Positions 8,667 to 16,149 of a DNA stretch of 28,867 bases are shown here, one piece after another. The position numbers and the translations under genes are program-made. A model generated the notes under the pieces. That model did not search any database and had not been told where the DNA came from. It saw nothing but the letters and a program-made list of their open reading frames with translations. Position 1 is the first letter of the stretch, and the number at the start of each line of letters is the position of its first letter. Source of the DNA: Gallionella sp. (GTDB taxonomy: Bacteria; Pseudomonadota; Gammaproteobacteria; Burkholderiales; Gallionellaceae); contig JALNYK010000033.1 of NCBI GenBank assembly GCA_023229845.1, positions 1 to 28,867 on the forward strand. The letters are read 5' to 3'.

Positions 8667-9950
8667 CTACTCCACGCGTATTTTCTTTTCTATGCGTACC
8701 GTCGAGCGGATCTCGACGCGACGGTTTCTCGCTTTTCCTTCCGGAGTCTCATTCGTGGCGATCGGCTGGGTGGATGCCACGCCCCGGGTGCTGATGCGGT
8801 CTGCATCGACGCCATTGTCGACCAGATAATTTTTGACCGAAGCGGCCCGGGCGGCTGAAAGTTCCCGGTTCCATGCTTCCGAGCCTGTGCTGTCGGTGTG
8901 TCCGGTCACATCGAGATTGGCATCCCGGTATTTTTCGGCGAACTCCACGACCATATCGAGTTTTTCCTTGCCCTCCGGCTTCAGTACGGCGGAGTCGGTA
9001 TCGAAGAATGCGCCTTCGATCACGATAGGCTTATCCAATACCTCTATCTGGTAGACCTCTTTAGCCGGCTTGCATTCCGGTTCGGTCTTGCCCGATTTAC
9101 CGCATGTGACCGGAAGCAGGCTGCCGACCATGGTGACTTCTTCGGGCCGCTGCGGTGCTGCGGCCCGGGCTTCCGTGCCGAGAGACATGGCGATGCGCAG
9201 GCCGGCATGGCCGTTGCGGTCGCTGCCGGAGTTGCGCAGACGCCGGGAGGAACGGGAGACGGACTTGTCATTGCCTAGCGTCGCGCCGCGCAGTATGCGG
9301 TTCTCGCATTGGCAGTCGGCGCAATCGTCGACCCACTCCCAGACGTTGCCATGGGTGTCGAACAGCCCGAAGACATTGGCTTCAAGCCGGCCCACCGGCG
9401 CGGTCTGGAGGTTGGCCCACTGGCCGACGCAATTGTCGCAATTGGCGCTATCGTTGCCCGGAAGGTCGCCCTTCAGATGTTGCGGGGACAGTCCGCCTCG
9501 CGCGGCGTATTCCCACTCCGCCTCGCTCGGCAAGCGGTAATGCCTGCCGGTCTTCTGCGACAGCCATTGCGCGTACAAATTGGCGTCCTGCCAGCTGATG
9601 TTCATCACCGGACGCCGGTCGCGTCCCCAGCCTTCGTCCGAAGGACGGTACCCGCCGCAGCCACCCGCGTCGACGCATGCGTCCCATTCCTCGAAGGTCA
9701 CTTCATATCGGCCCAGCGCGAACGACTGGTCGATCGTGATGGTTCGGGGCGAGCCGGCGGCATCCAGCACGAATTGCCCTGCCGGTATCGCGGTCATTTC
9801 CGGGCATCCCGCACAGTCACTGAAGACCTGGCCGGGCACCCAGTGGCCGGAACCTTGGCTGGCCTGCGGATCGGCCGCGGAAACGTTGCAGGAACAGGAG
9901 AGTGTGAGCAAAAGCCCGCAAAGGCGGAGCATGAAACGTTGTGTTCTCAT
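8667..9950 (-). CDS. Secreted FGE/SUMF1-like domain fused to OmpA peptidoglycan-binding domain
   Basis: The 427-residue protein has a Sec signal (about 1-25, cleavage near NVSA-ADP). An FGE-sulfatase/SUMF1-type domain covers about 50-257: IPAGQF, YEVTFEEWDAC, RPVMNISWQDANLYAQWLS, YRLPSEAEWEYAARGG, FGLFDTHGNVWEWVDDC, and a terminal GLRIA. An OmpA C-terminal domain follows (about 309-417: FFDTDSAVLKPEGKEKLD, GHTDSTGSEAWNRELSAARA, RNRRVEI). The FGE domain lacks the catalytic copper Cys: the usual CRSAxR motif reads SRSSRR (S232), so formylglycine formation is unlikely and a structural or binding role is more plausible. Several extra Cys (46, 49, 92, 98, 171, 174, 210, 213, 215) suggest disulfides in the periplasm. 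It precedes the export operon on the same strand and probably anchors an export or surface assembly to the cell wall; that link is inferred from context. Confidence 0.87.
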   Translation of the reverse strand: MRTQRFMLRLCGLLLTLSCSCNVSAADPQASQGSGHWVPGQVFSDCAGCPEMTAIPAGQFVLDAAGSPRTITIDQSFALGRYEVTFEEWDACVDAGGCGGYRPSDEGWGRDRRPVMNISWQDANLYAQWLSQKTGRHYRLPSEAEWEYAARGGLSPQHLKGDLPGNDSANCDNCVGQWANLQTAPVGRLEANVFGLFDTHGNVWEWVDDCADCQCENRILRGATLGNDKSVSRSSRRLRNSGSDRNGHAGLRIAMSLGTEARAAAPQRPEEVTMVGSLLPVTCGKSGKTEPECKPAKEVYQIEVLDKPIVIEGAFFDTDSAVLKPEGKEKLDMVVEFAEKYRDANLDVTGHTDSTGSEAWNRELSAARAASVKNYLVDNGVDADRISTRGVASTQPIATNETPEGKARNRRVEIRSTVRIEKKIRVE

Positions 9951-10301
9951 GGATTTGGCGTTTTAGTTATCTGGGATATTTCCGCTGCGGATATTACATT
10001 AAGAGTCCGCCATTTTCGGCATTGAGATATATTCAATGCCATCCATTGGTTATAGTGGTGCGAGCAGACAGGTAAATCTCCTGGCTGACTTATACGCATC
10101 GATGACACGATCTGGATGCCCCGGATTTTTCTGATGCCAGATCAACAGGGGCAATTCTGCACGCCGATCGCAGCCGCCGCTTTTGCCGGACCGGACAAAT
10201 CCTTTGCGGGATCGAAAAATTTTGCGAAGCCGGCGAATATGGGCAGAATATGAAACTTCCGGATAAGTCCGGCTCTTCACGTTGAAGCAAGCTCCCGAAA
10301 A
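9951..10301. other. Divergent intergenic region between FGE/OmpA gene and two-component genes
   Basis: About 350 bases without a convincing gene; the reading frames that cross it are shadows of the response regulator's opposite strand. It must hold the divergent promoters for the gene at 8667-9950 and for the response regulator/kinase pair. A clear dyad sits near the leftward gene. TATAGT at 10051-10056 is a possible -10 element, but no well-spaced -35 partner was found. Confidence 0.5.
10018..10040. promoter_or_regulatory. Dyad GGCATTGA-N7-TCAATGCC, candidate operator
   Basis: Perfect 8-base inverted arms (10018-10025 and 10033-10040) flank the AT-rich spacer GATATAT. The site is 68 bases upstream of the FGE/OmpA start in the divergent promoter region. 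Size and symmetry fit a dimeric regulator such as the LuxR-type protein of this locus; binding is inference. Confidence 0.4.
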
Positions 10302-11087
10302 ATGCTGACTGCCCCGCAGCACAATAATCACAACAAACACTGCATCCTGCTGGTGGACGATTCCCCCGAAGAGCAGCGTCGGGTGCTGGATTTGCTGCGT
10401 CCCTATTACCGGACCATCGTGGCGTTCAACGGAGAGCAAGGCTACCAACGGGCGCTTGCCTCGCAGCCGGATCTCATATTGATGGATGTGCGCATGCCGA
10501 AGACGGACGGCTATTCCGCGTGCCGGTTGTTGAAAGCCGATCCGCAGACGCGCGACATCCCGGTCATTTTCCTGACTTCGGCGCATTCCCCGGATGAGCG
10601 TATCGAGGGGCTTACGGTGGGCGGAGTGGACTATGTGGCCAAACCGTTCGTCGCCGAAGAGATATTGGCTCGCATCCGTATCCATCTCGATCTGTCCCGG
10701 CGCATAAGTTCTGCCGCGCCGCCGGCGCAGGAAGAGGGGATGCGCAATCCTAACGAGGTCATAGTCGCCGCAGCAAAGCGCCTGATCGCGCAACACCTGC
10801 AAGCGCCGTTGCCGCTGGCGGAGATCGCGCGGCGGATCGGCACTTACGAAAAGAAACTATTGCAGACGTTCCGTGCGCAGACCGGGCTGACCGTATTCGG
10901 CTTCATTCGCGAGGAACGCATCCGGCACGCCTGCCATCTGCTGGAAAAGACCGACATGAGCATATTGGATGTCGCCGACCAGATCGGCTTCCAGTGTGCC
11001 GCCAATTTCACCACCGCGTTCCGCGAGCGCATGGGCATGACCCCTTCTGCCTACCGACAATCGATGCGGAAAGATGCACCATGCTGA
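10302..11087 (+). CDS. Response regulator: receiver domain plus AraC-type DNA-binding domain
   Basis: The 261-residue protein has a receiver domain (about 13-130) with the acidic pair D19/D20, phospho-acceptor D62 in LILMDVRMP, T92 and K114 in AKPF, so it should be phosphorylatable. Residues about 150-256 form an AraC/XylS double HTH (APLPLAEIARRIGTYEKKLLQTFRAQTGL, then SILDVADQIGFQCAANFTTAFRERMGMTPSAYRQ). It overlaps the kinase gene by 7 bases (ATGCTGA), so the two form one unit and the kinase is the obvious partner. Divergent placement to the FGE/OmpA gene suggests it controls that gene and perhaps the exporter operon; targets are inferred. Confidence 0.93.
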   Translation: MLTAPQHNNHNKHCILLVDDSPEEQRRVLDLLRPYYRTIVAFNGEQGYQRALASQPDLILMDVRMPKTDGYSACRLLKADPQTRDIPVIFLTSAHSPDERIEGLTVGGVDYVAKPFVAEEILARIRIHLDLSRRISSAAPPAQEEGMRNPNEVIVAAAKRLIAQHLQAPLPLAEIARRIGTYEKKLLQTFRAQTGLTVFGFIREERIRHACHLLEKTDMSILDVADQIGFQCAANFTTAFRERMGMTPSAYRQSMRKDAPC

Positions 11088-13213
11088 CTAAAGCTTTTAA
11101 CGAGAAACACAGGCTGATCCTGTGGCTGACCATATTGCTCACGCTGGGTTTTGCGGCCACCAGTCTGGTCAGTTATTTCGTTTCCAGGAACTCCATCCGG
11201 CATGAAATTGCGACCAACGAGCTGCCGCTCACCACGGACAACGTCTATTCCGAAATACAGAAGGACCTGACCAGAACGGTTTTCGTTTCCTCGATGATGG
11301 CGCACGATACTTTTTTGCGCGACTGGATACTCGACGGCGAGCGCGATACGGAAAAAATAACCAAATACCTGAAGGCGATACAGGAAAAATACGGCACGAT
11401 CACCAGCTTTCTAGTCTCGGAAAAAAGCCGCATCTATTACCATGAAGGCGGCGTTCTCAAGCAAGTCGCCGAGAGTAATCCGCTGGATGTCTGGTACTTT
11501 CGCGTGCGCAAATTGTCCGCGCCTTACGAACTCAATCTGGATACTTCCGAAGCGCACCAGCATGCGCTGACCATATTCGTTAATTATCGGGTCACCGGCT
11601 ATCGGGGAGAGTTGATCGGCGTCACCGGCGTCGGTCTCACCGTGGATAATCTCAGGAAGTTGATCGACCAGTATCAGAACCGCTACCAGCGTAGTGTCTA
11701 TCTGGTCGACAAACAGGGCAAGATCGTTCTGCATGGCAGCAAATTCGATCCCGCCGTCGCCGACATTCATGCCATTCCCGGCTTGGCCGATCATACCGCT
11801 ACGCTGTTAGGCAAGCAGGAAGGGGCCTATCAGTACCGTCGCGACGGAGTGACTTACCAGCTGAATGCCCGCTTCATACCTGAGTTGGGCTGGCATCTGC
11901 TGGTCGAGAAATCGGAGCGCGAAGCCGTTGCCGATATCCGCAATACGCTGTTTTTCAATCTGGCGATCTGCGCGGCGATCACCATCCTGGTGGTGTTATT
12001 GACCAGAATGAGCATCAATCGTCACCAGACCCGTTTGCAACAGGTCGTCGAGTCGTATACGGAGGAACTGAGCGACGCGCTGACCGAAACCAATGCCGCG
12101 AATCAGGCCAAGAATCAGATGTTGGCATACATCAGCCACGATCTGCGAACGCCGCTGGCAAGTATTGTCCATTACACCCATCTGCTCGGCACAGCCTCTG
12201 CCGGGGAAGTCAGGCAGTATCAGGCGGCCATTGAGCACAGCGTCCTCCACCAACTGGAGCTGATCGACGAACTGACGGAATACGCGCGCGGAGAACTGGA
12301 ACAATTGAAACCGCTTCCGGTGCCTGCTTATTTTTATTCTTTCTTGCATGGGATCGCCAATCAGGGCGAGTTCATGGCCGCACATCGGAACAATCGATTC
12401 GGAATGGTTCTGAATGGTGTTATGCCTAGCGTTGCGGTGATCGATTCGAAACGCTTGAAGCAAGTGCTTCTCAACCTGCTATCCAATGCGGCGAAATTTA
12501 CTTCGGGCGGCGAAATCCGTTTGCAGGTGGATGCACTGCCGGAGAACGAGAACGGCATTCGCCATCTGCGTTTCACCGTATCTGACACAGGCCCCGGCAT
12601 TCCAGAAGAAGATCGGCAACGTATTTTTCTGCCTTATGAACGAAATGCATCGAACCGCCCCGGTTCCGGCCTCGGGTTGGCTATTGCCACTCAGGTCGCG
12701 CACAAAATGGGGGGGGAATTGAGAGTCGAAAGTGTCGTGGATGAGGGCAGCAAGTTCTGGTTCGAGATCGCACTCGAAACGGCGCAGGAAAGCGATGTTT
12801 TGCCATCCGCGCGGGCCTTTCCCGTGCCGGAGCTATTTGGAACAGGGAAATCCATCCTGATTGTCGAAGGCGACCCCGCCATGCGGGATTACCTCGGCGA
12901 AGTGTTTGCGCTCGCCGATTTCGACGTAATTTTCAGTGAACATATGGACGATGCGATCAGGAAATTATCCGATTCTTCTTGCGATGCTATCCTGATCACC
13001 CGCACTGCCGCGTGCGAAAATATATGGGAATTTCTGCTTAAACTCCACGAAGTGCTGCCGGGTAATCCGCCGCCCGTCATCCTGTATAGCGCGCTGCCGC
13101 TACAGCGCCCGGACGGCCTCCCGGAGGAAATCGATTTTTATTCGGAGTTGCTCAAGCCGGTCTGGCCGGAAGAACTGCTAAAGACAGTGCAGGAAGCTGT
13201 TGTTCATACATGA
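11081..13213 (+). CDS. Membrane sensor histidine kinase with C-terminal pseudo-receiver
   Basis: The 710-residue protein has membrane helices at about 11-33 and 289-308, bounding a roughly 255-residue periplasmic sensor region that resembles double-Cache (PDC) folds. HisKA has H353 in AYISHDLRTPLA; the ATPase domain has the N box NLLSNAAKF (N469), DTGPGIP (502) and GSGLGLAI (528). A C-terminal receiver-like domain (about 590-705) starts SILIVEGDPAMRDYL and ends LLKPVWPEELL, but the phospho-acceptor Asp is Thr (DAILITR, T640), so it cannot be phosphorylated in the normal way. I chose the ATG at 11081, which has GGAAAG about 10 bases upstream and overlaps the regulator's stop. A longer frame from 10994 only reads through the regulator gene. 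Confidence 0.93.
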   Translation: MLTKAFNEKHRLILWLTILLTLGFAATSLVSYFVSRNSIRHEIATNELPLTTDNVYSEIQKDLTRTVFVSSMMAHDTFLRDWILDGERDTEKITKYLKAIQEKYGTITSFLVSEKSRIYYHEGGVLKQVAESNPLDVWYFRVRKLSAPYELNLDTSEAHQHALTIFVNYRVTGYRGELIGVTGVGLTVDNLRKLIDQYQNRYQRSVYLVDKQGKIVLHGSKFDPAVADIHAIPGLADHTATLLGKQEGAYQYRRDGVTYQLNARFIPELGWHLLVEKSEREAVADIRNTLFFNLAICAAITILVVLLTRMSINRHQTRLQQVVESYTEELSDALTETNAANQAKNQMLAYISHDLRTPLASIVHYTHLLGTASAGEVRQYQAAIEHSVLHQLELIDELTEYARGELEQLKPLPVPAYFYSFLHGIANQGEFMAAHRNNRFGMVLNGVMPSVAVIDSKRLKQVLLNLLSNAAKFTSGGEIRLQVDALPENENGIRHLRFTVSDTGPGIPEEDRQRIFLPYERNASNRPGSGLGLAIATQVAHKMGGELRVESVVDEGSKFWFEIALETAQESDVLPSARAFPVPELFGTGKSILIVEGDPAMRDYLGEVFALADFDVIFSEHMDDAIRKLSDSSCDAILITRTAACENIWEFLLKLHEVLPGNPPPVILYSALPLQRPDGLPEEIDFYSELLKPVWPEELLKTVQEAVVHT

Positions 13214-13294
13214 GTCGAGAATCCTTCCGTCTTTGGCTATAGGGGCACCTCTAACCCGGAGATTTCATGAGGCATTTCATGTAGGAGCCCGGCT

Positions 13295-14047
13295 TTATAG
13301 GCAAGGCGCCGATAGATCGGTCTTGTCGGAAAGCCGGTAAACCTTGTACTCGGCTCGCCTCATGGCATCGGGCGATTCCGGATCGGACTCGAACACGCTT
13401 TCGACATAAGCCAGATCGATCTCGAATGCCGCCGTATAGAGTCTGGCGATTTCTTCATCCACACCCGCGGCCTGGCTCAATGTCGCATCTTCCGCCGCAT
13501 CTTCTATCGTCAGCAGAAACACCCTTGCGCTCTTCGGCATCAGCCGACCCAATTGCGCCACATACAGACCGCGCACATTTTCCGGCAAGGCCGTCAGCGC
13601 CGCCCGGTCATAAACGGTGTCGAATATCCCGATGTCGTCGGCATTCAACGCAAAATAATTCCCGCACAGGATGCTGAGCTTGCCGTGACTCCACAGAGTG
13701 AACTGTCCCGCTTGCCGCTTCACCGGCTGTAAACCGTTCTCCCGGAAAAAATCCTCCACCGCGACAGGGCTCAACTCGACGCCCAGAACTTCATGCCCCT
13801 GTTGCGCGAGCCAGATCATATCCAGGCTCTTGCCGCAAAGCGGGACGAACACACGGCTGCCGTGCGCCAGTTTCAGACTGGGCCAGAACCGGCTCAGCAA
13901 CGGGTTGACCTGGCTCTGGTGAAAATCGGTGCGCCGCTCGCGCCAGCATTGCAGCCAGAGCTGGTTGTCGCCATCGCAACGGCCCAGATCATCCGCAACG
14001 ACGGGTTCGGCTTCGACAGCAGGATGCGGTTCGGTGGTTTCTCTCAT
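13295..14047 (-). CDS. tpm: Thiopurine S-methyltransferase (TPMT family)
   Basis: The 250-residue protein has the TPMT pattern: an N-terminal W..CWRERRTDFHQ..VNPLLSRFW, the SAM-binding RVFVPLCGKSLDMIWLAQQGHEVLGVELS (about 65-93), FF.ENGL, the YDRAALTALP block near 147 and a Tyr-rich C terminus. Bacterial members methylate thiopurines and, in some species, selenium or tellurium compounds using SAM in the cytoplasm. About 25 residues precede the conserved start and are not typical; no internal Met allows a shorter form. It is convergent with the kinase gene and has no operon partner in view. Confidence 0.92.
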   Translation of the reverse strand: MRETTEPHPAVEAEPVVADDLGRCDGDNQLWLQCWRERRTDFHQSQVNPLLSRFWPSLKLAHGSRVFVPLCGKSLDMIWLAQQGHEVLGVELSPVAVEDFFRENGLQPVKRQAGQFTLWSHGKLSILCGNYFALNADDIGIFDTVYDRAALTALPENVRGLYVAQLGRLMPKSARVFLLTIEDAAEDATLSQAAGVDEEIARLYTAAFEIDLAYVESVFESDPESPDAMRRAEYKVYRLSDKTDLSAPCL

Positions 14048-14333
14048 TGGAAGGATCGTGCACCATGAAAACGTTCTGATCGAACAGGCACAAAACTTTG
14101 CGAGAGCGGTATGCGAATCGAAGAAGCAACCGCGGACGGATATGCCGCGATTGCATGGGGTTAATTATTGAGCTTTCCATAATTGAAGACAGGACATCCG
14201 CATCTTGTAGGTCGGGTTTTAACCCGACATGTCGGGCTGAAGCCCGACCTACGGTAAACCGCAGGTTGTCACGAATTATGGAAAGGCCAATAATTATTCA
14301 GCGTTTGAGGGTAACACGGTTTTGCACGTCGGC
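14048..14333. other. Intergenic region holding a nested inverted-repeat element
   Basis: Between tpm and the metallopeptidase stump there is no gene I can support. About half of the interval (14162-14296) is the MITE/REP-like element listed separately; the rest shows nothing distinctive. Confidence 0.6.
14162..14296. repeat. 135-bp nested palindromic element: 23-bp terminal inverted repeats around a REP-like double hairpin
   Basis: Outer arms 14162-14184 and 14274-14296 are inverted copies matching at 21 of 23 positions (TAATTATTG..CTTTCCATAATT against its complement). Inside, 14207-14216 (GTAGGTCGGG) pairs perfectly with 14243-14252 (CCCGACCTAC). That block is itself two hairpins, GTCGGGTT/AACCCGAC (14211-14228) and GTCGGGCT/AGCCCGAC (14231-14248). 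The inner GTAGGTCGGG...CCCGACCTAC unit is a known style of REP-like repeat in proteobacteria. The outer repeats and terminal TA pairs suggest a MITE-type non-autonomous element or a mobilised REP; mobility is inferred. No protein is encoded. Confidence 0.7.
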
Positions 14334-14519
14334 TCATGTCGCCCACAGCGCAACACCGCCCGCATCCAGATAAGTGAGATAGGCCCGCAAGTCGAACTCC
14401 AGCTGCGCATACTCCGGTTCCATATACCGGCACAGCTGATAGAACGCCTTGTCGTGCTCGCGCTCCTTTATGTGCGCCAGCTCATGCACCACGATCATGC
14501 GCAGGAACTCCGGCGGCAT
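14334..14519 (-). pseudogene. 3' fragment of YgjP/M48-type metallopeptidase
   Basis: Only 61 residues remain, with the zinc motif HELAH (VVHELAHIKEREHDKAFYQL) and an apparently complete C terminus. Relatives in this family are much longer and carry a substantial N-terminal region before the HExxH. Here the frame can be followed upstream for only about ten residues (LRLTTPPSGE) before it runs into the stop region of the Hsp70 gene. I read this as a 5'-truncated gene whose front was lost when the Hsp70 gene came to lie beside it. The internal ATG at 14519 could still express a small protein, but it would lack most of the fold. Confidence 0.65.
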
Positions 14520-14539
14520 CTCGCCGCTGGGCGGTGTCG

Positions 14540-15805
14540 TCAGCCGAAGCGGCGCTGCGCCTCTACCGCGAGGCCTGCGCCGATGCTGCCGAACAAGTCG
14601 CCTTCTATGCGCCTAGCTTGTGGTAATAGCGCGGCGATGCGTTCGCGCAGCATTGGCACGCCGCTGGCCCCGCCGGTGAAAAACACCGTATCCACTCTCT
14701 CGCAATGCACGCCGGCCTTGGCCAGCAAAGCGCTCAGGGTGACCCCGATCCGTTCCACCAACTGCGTCGAAGCCTGTTCGAACTCGATCCGGGTCAGCGT
14801 GTGGCGCAGGTCCGGCGACAGCCTATCCAGATTCAGGATGGTGCTATCGCCGGCGGACAAGGCGATCTTCGCTTCCTCCACTTGCATTGCCAGCCAATGG
14901 CCGGCGCGTTCGCGGATCAGCTTGAACAGCCGGTCCATGGCTTCAGGCGCCTGGGTGTCCAGATAGAGTTCCTGCAGGTCTGCCCAAGTCCGGCGGGTAT
15001 AGGCCTGGTTGATGGTGTGCCAGGTGGCCAAGTTCATGTAGCAGCTGGAGGGTATTTCTATACCGCGCTTGAGCAGGCTGCGATAGCCCAGCAGGGGCAT
15101 TACCCCGGCCAGACTCAGTTGCTGGTCGAAGTTGGTGCCGCCGATGTGCACGCCGCCGTTGGCCAGCAGATCGTCGCGCCGATCCGCGACCCGCGCCCGT
15201 TGCGGCGAGAGCCGGATCAGGGAAAAGTCCGAGGTGCCGCCGCCGATGTCGGCGATCAGCACCAGTTCCTCGCGGTCGATCTGGCGTTCGTAGTGATAGG
15301 CCGCGGCGATGGGCTCATACTGGAAACTCACCTCGCGGAAGCCGGTGGCGCGGGCGATGGCGGCCAGGGTTGCCTCGGCCTTGCGGTCGGCCGCCGTATC
15401 GTCATCCACGAAAAACACCGGTCGGCCGAACACGGCTTGGTCGAAAGATCGATCCGCCGCTGTTTCGGCCCGGAGTTTGAGTTCGGCGATGAACTGGGCC
15501 AGCAATTCCATGTAAGTCTTCGAGCGCCCTTGAACCTCGGTTTTGCCTTCCATCAGGCTGCTGCCCAGGAGGCTCTTCAAGGCGCGCATCAAACGGCCTT
15601 CGTAGCCTTCCAGATATTCGTTGAGGCCGGCCCGGCCGACGCTTACGGTGTTTTCGTCGGCATTGAAAAAGATCACGGACGGCAAGGTGACCTTGCCGTC
15701 TTCCAATGCCAGCAAGGGCGGCTGGCCGGGACGCAGCCAACCCGCCGTGGAATTGGATGTACCGAAATCGATGCCGCAGGCGCGGGCGGGAGTTTCAACA
15801 GACAT
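14540..15805 (-). CDS. YegD-like Hsp70-family ATPase/chaperone
   Basis: The 421-residue protein has the Hsp70 actin-like ATPase core: phosphate 1 loop GIDFGTSNST (11-20), ALKSLLGSSLMEG near 75, VFGRPVFF (125-132), FQYEPIAAAYHYE (161-173), phosphate 2 ADIGGGTSDFSLI (185-197), HIGGTNFDQQL near 220 and the adenosine loop FFTGGASGVPMLRE near the C terminus. It lacks the DnaK substrate-binding domain, as YegD does, so it is a cytoplasmic Hsp70-like ATPase of unproven substrate. I chose ATG 15805; the open frame extends to 16021, but the extra 72 residues look non-coding. No strong ribosome site is visible. Its 3' end abuts the truncated metallopeptidase. Confidence 0.88.
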   Translation of the reverse strand: MSVETPARACGIDFGTSNSTAGWLRPGQPPLLALEDGKVTLPSVIFFNADENTVSVGRAGLNEYLEGYEGRLMRALKSLLGSSLMEGKTEVQGRSKTYMELLAQFIAELKLRAETAADRSFDQAVFGRPVFFVDDDTAADRKAEATLAAIARATGFREVSFQYEPIAAAYHYERQIDREELVLIADIGGGTSDFSLIRLSPQRARVADRRDDLLANGGVHIGGTNFDQQLSLAGVMPLLGYRSLLKRGIEIPSSCYMNLATWHTINQAYTRRTWADLQELYLDTQAPEAMDRLFKLIRERAGHWLAMQVEEAKIALSAGDSTILNLDRLSPDLRHTLTRIEFEQASTQLVERIGVTLSALLAKAGVHCERVDTVFFTGGASGVPMLRERIAALLPQARRIEGDLFGSIGAGLAVEAQRRFG

Positions 15806-16149
15806 GAGCGGAAGATGGCCTGAATCCGGGCCGATAAAAAAGGGCGGCGATGCTACCGCCACTGCGGGGAAAAGTCGAATGGAAGCGTCTCGGGCGGTAG
15901 TGCGCGGCGGCCTTACACGCCTTTCATCGACAGAAACTCGTCGTGACTCTTGGGGCGGAACTCCGATAGGCAACTGATTTTTCCGTGAAGCGCCCGGACT
16001 CAGATGTGTTGCTAGATGCATGGTTCTCGGCCGTAGCAGCCGTCAAGCGCCACCTAGACAGACTTCCGCTCTTAGGCGCAGCCCCGTCATTCGCGATACC
16101 AAAGTTCAGTTCAAGATCGCCCTGATACGCCGTGATTTTAGTCAGGCTA
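15806..16149. other. Intergenic region between Hsp70 gene and defence operon
   Basis: About 344 bases with no convincing gene. A short minus-strand frame (15916-15999) encodes 28 residues ending SEFRPKSHDEFLSMKGV before a TAA and looks like a protein C terminus with its front missing; I could not identify it. No clear terminator follows rhuM. Confidence 0.4.

Noticed and set aside
10060..10100. Minus-strand AGCCAGGAGATTTACCTGTC resembles the 3' B12 box of a cobalamin riboswitch upstream of the FGE/OmpA gene
   Set aside because: The rest of the conserved core (GGTG...CC, CCCGC.ACTGT, GCCACTG) is not visible in the preceding 200 bases, and the box has an insertion.
10050..10802. 250-residue minus-strand open frame across the response regulator
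   Set aside because: It lies opposite a well-supported receiver/AraC gene and has no domain signal of its own.
15806..16021. N-terminal extension of the Hsp70 frame (72 residues)
   Set aside because: The extension is Arg/Pro-rich and unlike Hsp70 N termini; the family normally starts just before the IDFGTSNS loop, matching ATG 15805.
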